A stretch of 9,393 nucleotides of DNA from Syntrophobacterales bacterium. GTDB lineage: Bacteria; Desulfobacterota; Syntrophorhabdia; Syntrophorhabdales; WCHB1-27. A program made the position numbers and the translations under genes. Below, in pieces: positions 1 to 6,440 of the stretch (positions are counted from its first letter, which is position 1; each line of letters starts with the position of its first letter). Location of the stretch: positions 1-9,393 of the forward strand of contig JADGQN010000162.1 in NCBI GenBank assembly GCA_017881765.1, written 5' to 3'. The notes under the pieces were generated by a model. It did not search any database. It was not told the origin of the DNA and saw nothing but the letters and a program-made list of their open reading frames with translations.

Positions 1-17
1 AGCCACCCCACCCCTTT

Positions 18-41
18 CCCTCCCCCCTCCGAGGGGGAGGG
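18..41. repeat. C/G-rich inverted repeat (intergenic hairpin)
   Basis: A perfect 9-bp inverted repeat: CCCTCCCCC at 18-26 pairs with GGGGGAGGG at 33-41 around a 6-nt loop. It is embedded in a longer C-rich then G-rich tract (about 3-52). Hairpins of this look are commonly dispersed between genes in many bacterial genomes, so I read it as a copy of such a family. No T-tract follows on either strand, so it is not a canonical intrinsic terminator, although it lies downstream of the minus-strand enoyl-CoA hydratase. The rest of 1-185 shows nothing I can name. Confidence 0.6.
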
Positions 42-185
42 CTGGGTGAGGGAGTCCTTCCAGGATGCTGCGTTAACGCTATGGAATTTGGCATTTCCAG
101 TACATGCAATCGCAGACCACCGCCCTCCCGCAAAACATGCGAGAGATAGCCTCTCAGAGTAGGTCATGTAAGAGTCTAACCGGTC

Positions 186-965
186 TCACTTGCCCGTAAA
201 GACCGGGCTCTTTTTGGCAAAGAAGGCTTCTATTCCCGCGATCGCATCCTGCGAGTGTGCCACCTTCTCGTATTCTTCGAGTTCCACTTTCAATGCCGTG
301 TCGAGGTCGAGTTCGATCCCACGGTTGATCGCCCTCTTGATCGCTTTGAGCGCAAAGGGGCCGTTCGCTGCGATCTTCTTTGCTATTCCGCTAGCCTCTT
401 CCAGGAGCCCTTCCAGGCTGCATACCTTCTGCACGAGCCCGCACTGCTCGGCTTCGACAGCGCCCAGCATGTTGCCTGTGAACATCATCCACTTGGCCGC
501 GCCGATTCCGGCGAGCCGTGAAAGCATCTGGGTACCGCCATATCCCGGCATGAGCCCGAGCTTCGCCTCAGGAAGACCAAACCTTGCGTTCTCGGAAGCG
601 ATTCTGATATCACAGGCAAGGGCGAGCTCCAGCCCGCCCCCGAGAGCGTAGCCGTTAATCGCCGCAAGCACGACCTTACTGGAGTTCCTTATTTTAGAAA
701 AGATCTGCTGTCCTTTGGTGATTAAAGCAGTGCGCCCCTCTCCGGCATCCAGAATCTCTTTGACATCAGCTCCGGCCACAAAGGATTTTTGGCCTGCGCC
801 TGTGATCACTACCGCGACAACTTCATCATCCTGTTCCAATTCGGTAAATAGCTCATCGAGCCTCTGCATGATGCTCGATTTCAGGGCGTTGAGGGCCTCT
901 TCCCTGTTGATGGTTACGTACGCAACCCCATCCTCTTTTCTAAAAATCACTTCTTCCGTGTTCAT
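186..965 (-). CDS. Enoyl-CoA hydratase/isomerase (crotonase family), 259 aa
   Basis: Crotonase-fold enzyme, expected in the cytoplasm to add water across the 2,3 double bond of enoyl-CoA thioesters in beta-oxidation or a related acyl-CoA pathway. Family landmarks are visible. The oxyanion-hole segment AGADVKE is at 64-70 and NGYALGGGLELALACD at 104-119. Both glutamates matching the catalytic pair of rat mitochondrial hydratase (E144/E164) are present, as E113 in GLELA and E133 in GLPEAKLG. That favours true hydratase activity over isomerase or other fold variants, though the acyl chain it prefers cannot be read. Length is typical of short single-domain family members. The start is set at MNTEEV because AAAGGAGG lies just upstream; an in-frame ATG seven codons earlier (986) has no ribosome site. 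It appears monocistronic: tctA ends 420 bp upstream, and no other acyl-CoA gene is nearby. Confidence 0.93.
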   Translation of the reverse strand: MNTEEVIFRKEDGVAYVTINREEALNALKSSIMQRLDELFTELEQDDEVVAVVITGAGQKSFVAGADVKEILDAGEGRTALITKGQQIFSKIRNSSKVVLAAINGYALGGGLELALACDIRIASENARFGLPEAKLGLMPGYGGTQMLSRLAGIGAAKWMMFTGNMLGAVEAEQCGLVQKVCSLEGLLEEASGIAKKIAANGPFALKAIKRAINRGIELDLDTALKVELEEYEKVAHSQDAIAGIEAFFAKKSPVFTGK

Positions 966-969
966 ATCC

Positions 970-977
970 CCTCCTTT
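970..977 (-). promoter_or_regulatory. Ribosome binding site of the enoyl-CoA hydratase
   Basis: AAAGGAGG on the minus strand, 4 nt from the ATG at 965. It decides between this start and the in-frame ATG at 986, for which the site would lie inside the reading frame. Confidence 0.75.
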
Positions 978-1057
978 CAGGAGCATCGCAAGGCTATCGA
1001 ATGCGGTCTATCCAGGTTCAACATCCTAAAGTGAGTGATCACACCGCCGAGCCTTGC

Positions 1058-1128
1058 CGTCATTCCGGCGGACGCCGGAATCCAGATTCTGCAGGGATTT
1101 CTGGATCCCGGCCTTCACCGCGGTGACG
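1058..1128. repeat. 71-bp dispersed palindromic repeat
   Basis: The element begins CGTCATTCCGG and ends with a degenerate inverted counterpart finishing TGACG. The left arm folds on itself as a perfect 9-bp hairpin (ATTCCGGCG at 1062-1070, CGCCGGAAT at 1073-1081). Inner arms ATCCAG (1080-1085) and CTGGAT (1101-1106) also pair. The reverse complement of the right end (1101-1128) shares CGTCA, a GGCCGG-like core and GATCCAG with the left end. This pattern, CGTCATTCCGG...CCGGAATCCAG, is a familiar type of intergenic repeat in many proteobacterial genomes. The right arm has decayed relative to the left. No open reading frame is carried. Confidence 0.7.
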
Positions 1129-1258
1129 ACGTTTGAGAATACAATTATTTATGCATGTAGGTACTAGCTTCTCTGGTCTATTTAGTGCCCCCGGAACGTG
1201 AGATTTACACGCCGGGCGAATTTCGATGCATAACTAGGCGCACCCAAGATCTGTTTTA
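1129..1258. other. Non-coding stretch with nothing recognised
   Basis: This is the middle of the 420-bp gap between tctA and the hydratase gene. It contains an AT-rich patch near 1140-1165, but I find no convincing gene, promoter pair or terminator. A minus-strand frame that crosses it (1182-1385) starts at TTG without a ribosome site and matches nothing I recognise. Confidence 0.5.
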
Positions 1259-1382
1259 GCCGGGTACCCGCGACCCGCCAAATCCTCCATTCGCGGGTGG
1301 CCCGTACCTGGGGTACGTCGAAGGAGCACGGGCCGAGAGCCAACGAAGTTAGGCGCGAAAGGCGCCCCGTCGTGTGCGACGG
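1259..1382. repeat. Cluster of four hairpins downstream of tctA
   Basis: Four perfect inverted repeats sit in 124 bp. ACCCGCGA (1266-1273) pairs with TCGCGGGT (1291-1298). GGCCCGT (1299-1305) pairs with ACGGGCC (1328-1334). GGCGC (1352-1356) pairs with GCGCC (1362-1366) around GAAAG. CCGTCG (1367-1372) pairs with CGACGG (1377-1382) around TGTG. Stems one and two abut, as do three and four. The last stem ends 3 bp from the tctA stop codon, so the cluster would be transcribed as the tctBA 3' untranslated region. No T-tract follows, so it is not a plain intrinsic terminator. It may be a structured 3' end, a small RNA or a dispersed repeat. Confidence 0.5.
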
Positions 1383-1385
1383 CAA

Positions 1386-2897
1386 TCAATCGTCCTGGAC
1401 TGATGACTCATATTTCTCCTTCGCTTTCTTGAAATTAGGCAGGAGAGCGGTAATAAATAGTATGAACGAAACGCCTATGAACACGGCTGAAATAGGTCGA
1501 TTGACAAAGATCAGGAAGCTGCCCTTTGAAAGGAGAAGCGATTGGCGTAGGTTTGTTTCGAACATCGGCCCCAGAACGAAGGCAAGAATTAAGGGAGCAG
1601 CCTCGAACTCGAATTTCTTAAAGAGGTATCCCAGCAATCCAAAGACCATCATAACCATCACGTCAAAGGTGCTGTTGTTGAGGCTGTAGGAGCCCACGAT
1701 GCAAAAGAGTAGAATGAGCGGAAAAAGGATCCGGTAAGGTACCTTTAGCACCTGCACCCAGAGGGGTATCAGGGGAAGATTAAGTATCAGGAGCATCACG
1801 TTGCCAATATACATACTGCTGATCACACCCCAGAAAAGGTCTGCGTGATCCTTCACGAGGAAAGGTCCCGGTCGCATTCCGTGAATCAAGAGAGCGCCGA
1901 ACATCAATGCCATCGTAATGTTAGAAGGGATCCCAAGAGTAAAGAGAGGGATAAAGCCTCCCGATGTGGCAGAATTATTCGCCGACTCCGGCCCTGCAAC
2001 GCCTTCGATTGCACCTTTGCCAAACTCTTCCGGGTGCTTCGATATGCGCTTTTCGAGGCCATACGACAAGAACGAAGCAATCACGGGATTTCCGCCGGGC
2101 AGGATGCCCAGGAAGAATCCCAGAACAGTGCCCCTGACGATAGGCCATATGGAACGCATCCAGTCAGAGAGATTAGGGAAAAAGCTCTTTATCTTTGTCT
2201 TGAGAATGTCAGTGCTTTCTGTCTTCTCGATGTTCATCAGAACTTCGGAAATACCAAAGAGACCCATCGCGACCGGCACCAGACCAACCCCATCCCAGAG
2301 CTCCATGATATCAAAAGTCATCCTCGGTGATGCCTGGATGGAATCGAGACCGACGCAACTGAGAATCAGGCCGAACGCGCCCATCATAAGCGCTTTTACG
2401 ATAGAGCCGCGCGAAAGGTAGGTGACAAGGGTCAGCCCGAGAAGAAGAAGTCCGAAATATTCAGGGGAACCGAACCGTAATGCAAACCGGGCGAGGGGCG
2501 CTGCAAAGATCATAAGCCCCACTATGCCCAGTGTTCCCGCAATGAAGGAGCCAAAGGCAGCGATGCCCAGGGCTGCCCCTGCCCTTCCCCGCTTTGCCAT
2601 CTCGTAACCGTCCAGGCACGTGACGACTGATGCAGCCTCTCCGGGGATATTGACCAGGATGGAAGTTGTCGACCCTCCGTACATGGCACCGTAATAAATC
2701 CCGGCCAGCATAATGATGGCGGATGTGGGCGACATATGAAACGTTGCGGGTAAAAGCATGGAGATCGTTCCAATGGGTCCTATGCCGGGGAGGACCCCTA
2801 TCAACGTTCCCAGCACCGTGCCAAAGAAACAGAATAATAGGTTCATGGGCTGAAGCGCAACCGTGAACCCGTAGAAGAGATTGTGAAGAATATCCAT
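1386..2897 (-). CDS. tctA: Tripartite tricarboxylate transporter large membrane subunit, TctA family, 503 aa
   Basis: Large inner-membrane subunit of a TTT-type secondary importer. In the family it works with TctB and a periplasmic TctC receptor to take up carboxylates such as citrate or aromatic and dicarboxylic acids, driven by ion gradients. The protein is hydrophobic throughout and of usual length (about 500 aa). Its two pseudo-repeated halves each carry the family signature: GVLPGIGP at 34-41 and GILPGGNP at 264-271. These are followed by YGAMYGGSTTSILVNIPGE (69-87) and GPESANNSATSGGFIPLFT (302-320). The ATG at 2897 has AGGGAGAG 5 nt upstream. tctB ends 31 bp before it, so the two genes should be co-transcribed. 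The substrate cannot be deduced, because specificity lies in the receptor and no receptor gene is adjacent. Confidence 0.93.
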   Translation of the reverse strand: MDILHNLFYGFTVALQPMNLLFCFFGTVLGTLIGVLPGIGPIGTISMLLPATFHMSPTSAIIMLAGIYYGAMYGGSTTSILVNIPGEAASVVTCLDGYEMAKRGRAGAALGIAAFGSFIAGTLGIVGLMIFAAPLARFALRFGSPEYFGLLLLGLTLVTYLSRGSIVKALMMGAFGLILSCVGLDSIQASPRMTFDIMELWDGVGLVPVAMGLFGISEVLMNIEKTESTDILKTKIKSFFPNLSDWMRSIWPIVRGTVLGFFLGILPGGNPVIASFLSYGLEKRISKHPEEFGKGAIEGVAGPESANNSATSGGFIPLFTLGIPSNITMALMFGALLIHGMRPGPFLVKDHADLFWGVISSMYIGNVMLLILNLPLIPLWVQVLKVPYRILFPLILLFCIVGSYSLNNSTFDVMVMMVFGLLGYLFKKFEFEAAPLILAFVLGPMFETNLRQSLLLSKGSFLIFVNRPISAVFIGVSFILFITALLPNFKKAKEKYESSVQDD

Positions 2898-2928
2898 CGA
2901 TTCTCTCCCTTACTGTAGCATCCCTGCC

Positions 2929-3387
2929 CTAAAGGCCGAATATACCTTTTGGTAACTTGACGTCGAGCAGCACAGAAAAGATCACGTAACTTATTACTGT
3001 AATCGCCAGAGCGCTGGCCACGTCAATCCATACCTTCGATCTCACCCCGATAAAGAGCAAGAATCCGATAAGCATGAATGTCGTGATAAGGTACCCTGTA
3101 ATGGGCAAGAGGATAGGATACATAAAAAGTGAGAGCAGAACCCAGATGACCCTGAGCCAGTCCAGGCCCCTCCACAGATCCACGAGCTTTCCCTCCCATT
3201 TCTTCCTAAGGCTCGTCGTCACTACGAGGATGATTGAGAGCGTGCCCAGGACAACTGCCGACCAGAAGGGAAGGAAACCGGGACCAGGAGAATGAAGGGA
3301 GCCAAGATCACTCTTGACGGACTGAACAACAACAAATAATGAAATGGCCAGCCAAAAAAGGCCTGCCAACAGGTCACGGCGATTCAT
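2929..3387 (-). CDS. tctB: Tripartite tricarboxylate transporter small membrane subunit, TctB family, 152 aa
   Basis: Small membrane subunit that partners TctA; its exact mechanistic role in the family is poorly defined. The sequence is short and strongly hydrophobic with about four to five membrane segments: roughly 7-23, 40-60, 78-95, 97-117 and 120-142. The PGPGFLP motif after the first segment (34-40) and the LPKG near the C-terminus are typical of TctB proteins. I place the start at MNRRDLL (3387). AGGGGAG lies 9 nt upstream, the product then begins directly with the first membrane segment, and the size matches the family. The open frame continues upstream to an ATG at 3591, adding 68 polar residues with no similarity I recognise. 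That longer start lies upstream of the likely transcription start and is disfavoured. First gene of a tctBA operon. Confidence 0.88.
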   Translation of the reverse strand: MNRRDLLAGLFWLAISLFVVVQSVKSDLGSLHSPGPGFLPFWSAVVLGTLSIILVVTTSLRKKWEGKLVDLWRGLDWLRVIWVLLSLFMYPILLPITGYLITTFMLIGFLLFIGVRSKVWIDVASALAITVISYVIFSVLLDVKLPKGIFGL

Positions 3388-3396
3388 AGCGAGTTG

Positions 3397-3403
3397 CTCC
3401 CCT
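3397..3403 (-). promoter_or_regulatory. Ribosome binding site deciding the tctB start
   Basis: AGGGGAG on the minus strand with a 9-nt spacer to the ATG at 3387. It supports the 152-aa TctB over the 220-aa frame that begins at 3591. Confidence 0.65.
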
Positions 3404-3581
3404 GTATCGGTTTTACAAAAACTTTTCGCATCCGGCCTACCGAAACCGGGCAGATCATGCTCCGACATCTTTTCGTAAAGGAGGTCGAACTCCGGCGCCT
3501 CGAGGGGTTTGTCATCAACCCCCTTATCTACCGGTCCGCCCCCTTCAGGGCTGGGTTCGTGTCGTTCAATGGTAGGCTCAC

Positions 3582-3610
3582 TACGTAACAAGTATTCGGG
3601 GCTATGTCAA
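3582..3610 (-). promoter_or_regulatory. Candidate sigma-70-type promoter for tctBA
   Basis: On the minus strand a perfect TTGACA (3605-3610) is followed after 17 bp by TACGTA (3582-3587), which is a poor -10 match. It is preceded by TGT, giving an extended -10 arrangement. Transcription would start near 3575, leaving a leader of about 190 nt before tctB. The perfect -35 box, the spacing and its place in the divergent intergenic region support it; the weak -10 is the main doubt. Confidence 0.4.
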
Positions 3611-3636
3611 GCAGAAAATAAGGCCCCGGCATCTCC

Positions 3637-3665
3637 TTGCCTTTGTTCATGGTGCTGGGTTAGAT
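3637..3665 (+). promoter_or_regulatory. Candidate weak promoter for the MFS gene
   Basis: TTGCCT (3637-3642), a 17-bp spacer and TTAGAT (3660-3665). Matches to consensus are 4/6 and 3/6. The predicted start of transcription falls about at the A of the ATG at 3672, which would give a leaderless message. That is consistent with the absence of a ribosome site, but the boxes are weak. Confidence 0.25.
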
Positions 3666-3671
3666 TGACGC

Positions 3672-4835
3672 ATGGAACACCATGCGGAGCTAAAGGGCAG
3701 AGCACTTGTAGTCCTTTCTCTTCTCTGGTTTCTTTGGTTCATCAACCTCGGCGCGAGGGCCATGTTCTCGCCCATCCTGCCGTTGATTGAAGATGAGTTC
3801 GTCATCTCTCACGCACGGGCGAGCGGCATCTTCACGGTCCAGTCCATCGGGTACGCCATCTCGCTTTTCTTCTCCGGCATTTACTCCGGCAGGCTGGGCT
3901 ACAAAAAATGCATCGCCCTCTCCCTCGCGGTCTCGTCCGGGCTCCTCTTTCTGATCCCTTTCGTGAAGACATTCTCGACTCTGATGATTTTTTCGTTCAT
4001 CCTCGGGTTCTCAATCGGCACCTATCTGCCGTCAGTCCTCCCGCTTATCACCGAATATTTTGCTGAAAAACACTGGGGCAAATCGATCGCAATTCATGAC
4101 TCTGCTGCCTCCGTCAGCATATTCTGTATCCCGTTTATAGTGCTTTTTCTTCTCCACTTCTTCGTGTGGAGAGGAATCTTTACCGTAATGGCGGTTGTTT
4201 TCCTCATGAGTGCAATAGTTTTCTTTCTGGTAAGTGACGAGTTGAAGATCACGCATTCCCGAAAGACCATGCGCGGCGACCTTCTCAAGACACGAGCCCT
4301 CTGGATCCTGGGGATACTCTGGATATTTGCTTCAGGAGCGTACTGGGGAGTCTACTTCGCGATCCCTCTTTTTCTTACGAAGGAGCTCTCGTTGAGCATC
4401 GGCTATGCAACCACCGTCCTGGGGATATCACGGCTGGGAGGGATTGCCGTGGCAATCATGTGCGGTGTGCTCGTTGACAGATTCAGCCTGCGAAAGATCA
4501 CGTTTACCATGTTGCTGTTTACAGGCCTTTTCACCATCCTGGTCGGAGTGGCCTCAGTCAGGTTCATGGCGATATTTCTCTTTTTTCAGGTGATCTTTGT
4601 GACCGGTTTTTTTCCTATGGGACTTGTCTCCATCGCTAGAACCTTCGACAGAGAAACGCGGGGTATGGCCACGGGGTCTGTCCTGATTCTCAGCGTCCTG
4701 TTCGGAAGCGGTCTTATTCCCTATCTGCTGGGGCTTTCCGGCGACCTCATCGGTTTCAGGTTCGGCATCGTGCTCCTTGGCATCATGGTTACTGCTTCGA
4801 GTCCACTTATATTCTGCTTGAAGGAGCTTGAGTAA
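3672..4835 (+). CDS. Major facilitator superfamily (MFS) permease, 387 aa
   Basis: Inner-membrane secondary transporter with the length and hydrophobic pattern of a 12-helix MFS protein. The cytoplasmic loop between helices 2 and 3 carries a recognisable motif A variant, SGIYSGRLGYKK (68-79), where the usual aspartate is replaced by serine. The symmetric loop in the second half keeps the aspartate, GVLVDRFSLRK (265-275). A polar linker around 188-208 divides the halves. The substrate is unknown; family members near carboxylate and amino acid uptake genes often move organic anions, but nothing here proves it. The start is the first possible one, since an in-frame TGA lies at 3666-3668. No clear ribosome site precedes it. 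It is divergent from tctBA and shares its upstream region, so joint regulation is possible. The stop codon touches a palindromic repeat. Confidence 0.88.
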   Translation: MEHHAELKGRALVVLSLLWFLWFINLGARAMFSPILPLIEDEFVISHARASGIFTVQSIGYAISLFFSGIYSGRLGYKKCIALSLAVSSGLLFLIPFVKTFSTLMIFSFILGFSIGTYLPSVLPLITEYFAEKHWGKSIAIHDSAASVSIFCIPFIVLFLLHFFVWRGIFTVMAVVFLMSAIVFFLVSDELKITHSRKTMRGDLLKTRALWILGILWIFASGAYWGVYFAIPLFLTKELSLSIGYATTVLGISRLGGIAVAIMCGVLVDRFSLRKITFTMLLFTGLFTILVGVASVRFMAIFLFFQVIFVTGFFPMGLVSIARTFDRETRGMATGSVLILSVLFGSGLIPYLLGLSGDLIGFRFGIVLLGIMVTASSPLIFCLKELE

Positions 4836-4959
4836 TACCAAGCTGCCTTCATTCATATAGCTTCGTTGCCTGCGTCGGCACGACTCCGACGTACTATAAG
4901 TACGCCTCCGTCGCTATCCTCCTGGTCGCCTCGCTCTATTTTTGAATGCAGCTTGGTAT
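4835..4959. repeat. 125-bp centred palindromic element (MITE/REP-like)
   Basis: Perfect 12-bp terminal inverted repeats, ATACCAAGCTGC at 4835-4846 and GCAGCTTGGTAT at 4948-4959, bound the element. Its midpoint, 4897, is also the centre of an inner perfect dyad, CGTACT-ATA-AGTACG (4890-4904). The left arm has another hairpin, CGTCGG (4873-4878) with CCGACG (4886-4891). The arms between are only partly complementary, so the transcript could fold as a long imperfect hairpin. There is no coding capacity. The ends resemble a non-autonomous mobile or dispersed repeat. I cannot identify a clear target-site duplication. It begins on the last base of the MFS stop codon and may serve as that gene's 3' end. 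Confidence 0.75.
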
Positions 4960-4971
4960 AACTTCTATCGC

Positions 4972-5011
4972 ACGAAGAAAAGGCCACCGGCTGGGTCCGG
5001 CCGGTGGCCTT
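4972..5011 (-). terminator. Rho-independent terminator of the liv operon
   Basis: A perfect 12-bp GC-rich stem, AAGGCCACCGGC (4980-4991) with GCCGGTGGCCTT (5000-5011), around an 8-nt loop. Read on the minus strand it is followed by TTTTCTTC. It begins 25 bp after the binding-protein stop codon at 5037, so it ends that transcript and shields it from the convergent MFS gene. Confidence 0.88.
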
Positions 5012-5036
5012 CACACCGTTGGTTAGAAATAGACGC

Positions 5037-6275
5037 TTACCGTTTGTCCCATGGAGGGGCAAGAATGACCTTGATCTTCGTGGCATTGGGCGGCCATATA
5101 AGCACATTCTTCCCGTTCTGCCACTGCCTCAAACCATAGTCGATAACGGCGGTGCCATTCGCCCTGAACTTAATCGGACCCCTTATCGTCATCATATCTG
5201 TCTTTGCGATGGCATCCCTGATTTTCTGCCTGTCCAGGGTGCCCGCTCTCTCAATCGCATTTGCCAATACCTGTACGGCCGCATACCCGGCGCCCACGGG
5301 AATGCCGATATTCTCAATTCCGGGGTTGGCTGCCTTATAGGCATCAACCAGTTTCTTGTTACCCGGATACGTCATCGACTCATCCCAGTTGCCGTCTGAT
5401 ATGATGTAGGCCGCATCCTTGCCCATGTTCTCCCAGTACGTGCTGAGGTCGGGCCCCCTGATCAGGCAGGTCACCTTAGGCGCATAATTAAGCTCTTTCA
5501 TCTGCTTCACGATAGTCAGCGACTGCGGCGGCGCGGGCACGCTGAAGACCGCATCTGCGCCGGCCGACTTGAGCGCAAGGATTGCAGAGGCGAAATCGTT
5601 TGTCGGAGGAGCGTACTTCTGGTCGACCACGATCTGGTAGCCCCTTTGCTTCGCCATCTCTCTCACGTACTTGCCACACTCGTTTCCCCAATCGACATTC
5701 AGTTCAAGATGGCCTATCTTTTTCGGCCTCTGATCGGCCGGTATGGAATCGAGAAGGTCAAAAAAGGCCTTGACCTGGTCATGCGACATGGAAAACGGCG
5801 CAAAGACCCATTTGTAGCCGGAATTGAAAGGAGCCTCTACCGCAATGGTGACACCGACCCAAGGCACCTTGTTCTTCTCCGCGGCGGCCATGCCCACGAC
5901 GTTCAGGTCACTGGAAAATCCGCTGAGGTAGGCGACCACCTTGTCGACCGAGTTGAGTTTGTCCAGCCTCGTCGCCGTCTTGACCGGGTCGGATTCATCA
6001 TCGACGATCATCACGTCGAGAGGGAGCCTCTTTCCATACGCCTTGACCATGACGCCGCCCGCATCATTGATGTCCTTCGCGGCAAGATCGTATCCAGCCT
6101 TCACGTCCTTGCCTCCGGCCGCCATACGCCCGGTAAGCGCAACCACCGCGCCGACCTTGATCCCCGCAGGTGCGGCGGGTGCCGCGGCCATCACCGGCGA
6201 TGCGACCAGCCCGAACGCGATGATGGCAATCCCGGCAGCCAACAACAAACATCTTAAACACCTTGCCTGCTTCAT
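5037..6275 (-). CDS. ABC transporter periplasmic substrate-binding protein, Liv/amide type (type I fold), 412 aa
   Basis: Periplasmic receptor that captures the solute and delivers it to the LivHM channel. A Sec signal peptide is clear: basic MKQARCLR, a hydrophobic core at about 10-25, and a likely cleavage after ASPVMA (residue 30). No lipobox is seen, so it should be soluble. The mature protein opens with IKVGAVVALTGRMAAGGKDV, and AGYDLAAKDINDAGGV follows, the standard N-terminus of the branched-chain amino acid receptor family (Peripla_BP_6). Length is usual. The ligand cannot be assigned: such receptors bind leucine-type amino acids, amides, urea, aromatic acids or other small solutes. 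The start has an ideal AAAGGAGG 5 nt upstream (6281-6288), stronger than those of the other operon genes, suggesting high translation. Last gene of the operon, 144 bp after livM, with a strong terminator behind it. Confidence 0.93.
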   Translation of the reverse strand: MKQARCLRCLLLAAGIAIIAFGLVASPVMAAAPAAPAGIKVGAVVALTGRMAAGGKDVKAGYDLAAKDINDAGGVMVKAYGKRLPLDVMIVDDESDPVKTATRLDKLNSVDKVVAYLSGFSSDLNVVGMAAAEKNKVPWVGVTIAVEAPFNSGYKWVFAPFSMSHDQVKAFFDLLDSIPADQRPKKIGHLELNVDWGNECGKYVREMAKQRGYQIVVDQKYAPPTNDFASAILALKSAGADAVFSVPAPPQSLTIVKQMKELNYAPKVTCLIRGPDLSTYWENMGKDAAYIISDGNWDESMTYPGNKKLVDAYKAANPGIENIGIPVGAGYAAVQVLANAIERAGTLDRQKIRDAIAKTDMMTIRGPIKFRANGTAVIDYGLRQWQNGKNVLIWPPNATKIKVILAPPWDKR

Positions 6276-6280
6276 TGGTA

Positions 6281-6288
6281 CCTCCTTT
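6281..6288 (-). promoter_or_regulatory. Strong ribosome binding site of the binding-protein gene
   Basis: AAAGGAGG on the minus strand, 5 nt from the ATG at 6275. It is the best match to the anti-Shine-Dalgarno sequence in this operon and fits the need for excess receptor over membrane subunits. Confidence 0.8.
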
Positions 6289-6337
6289 AGTAGTTAATTA
6301 CTGTATGTCACCGTTTCTATCTTCCATCTTCCTAGTC

Positions 6338-6440
6338 GCCGGGTACCCGCTTGCGGGTGGGTGCGACGGTCGTCCCAGTCACGCTGTGCGTGACGGCCGT
6401 CCTAGCGATAGCGGTCGTCCTACGTCCTAGCGGAGCGGTC
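6338..6440. repeat. Hairpins and short direct repeats across the livM 3' end
   Basis: This GC-rich tract holds ACCCG/CGGGT (6345-6358), a perfect 7-bp hairpin GTCACGC/GCGTGAC (6378-6394) and the palindrome GACGGCCGTC (6392-6401). It also holds an imperfect direct repeat of CCTAGCG...AGCGGTC at 6401-6416 and 6426-6440. The second copy encodes the last residues of LivM. Blocks GCCGGGTACCCGC (6338-6350), GCGGGTGG (6353-6360) and GTGCGACGG (6361-6369) recur in the same order downstream of tctA. On the minus strand it lies between livM and the receptor gene and could stabilise or separate the two parts of the message. Function is inferred only. Confidence 0.5.

Noticed and set aside
987..1016. Promoter-like TTGAAC - 17 bp - GATAGC upstream of the hydratase (minus strand)
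   Set aside because: The -10 box matches only 3 of 6 bases and nothing else supports it.
1182..1385. Minus-strand small open frame of 67 codons downstream of tctA
   Set aside because: It starts at TTG with no ribosome site, is arginine-rich with no recognisable domain, and lies over the hairpin cluster.
1297..1689. Plus-strand open frame of 130 codons
   Set aside because: Most of it is antisense to the well-supported tctA, and the product is a basic, low-similarity shadow sequence.
3595..3630. CGGGGC/GCCCCG inverted repeat between tctB and the MFS gene as an operator
   Set aside because: Only 6 bp with a long loop; no regulator gene is nearby, so an operator call would be guesswork.
4853..5107. 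Minus-strand open frame across the palindromic element and terminator
   Set aside because: It is built from repeat and terminator sequence plus the end of the receptor gene, so coding is not credible.
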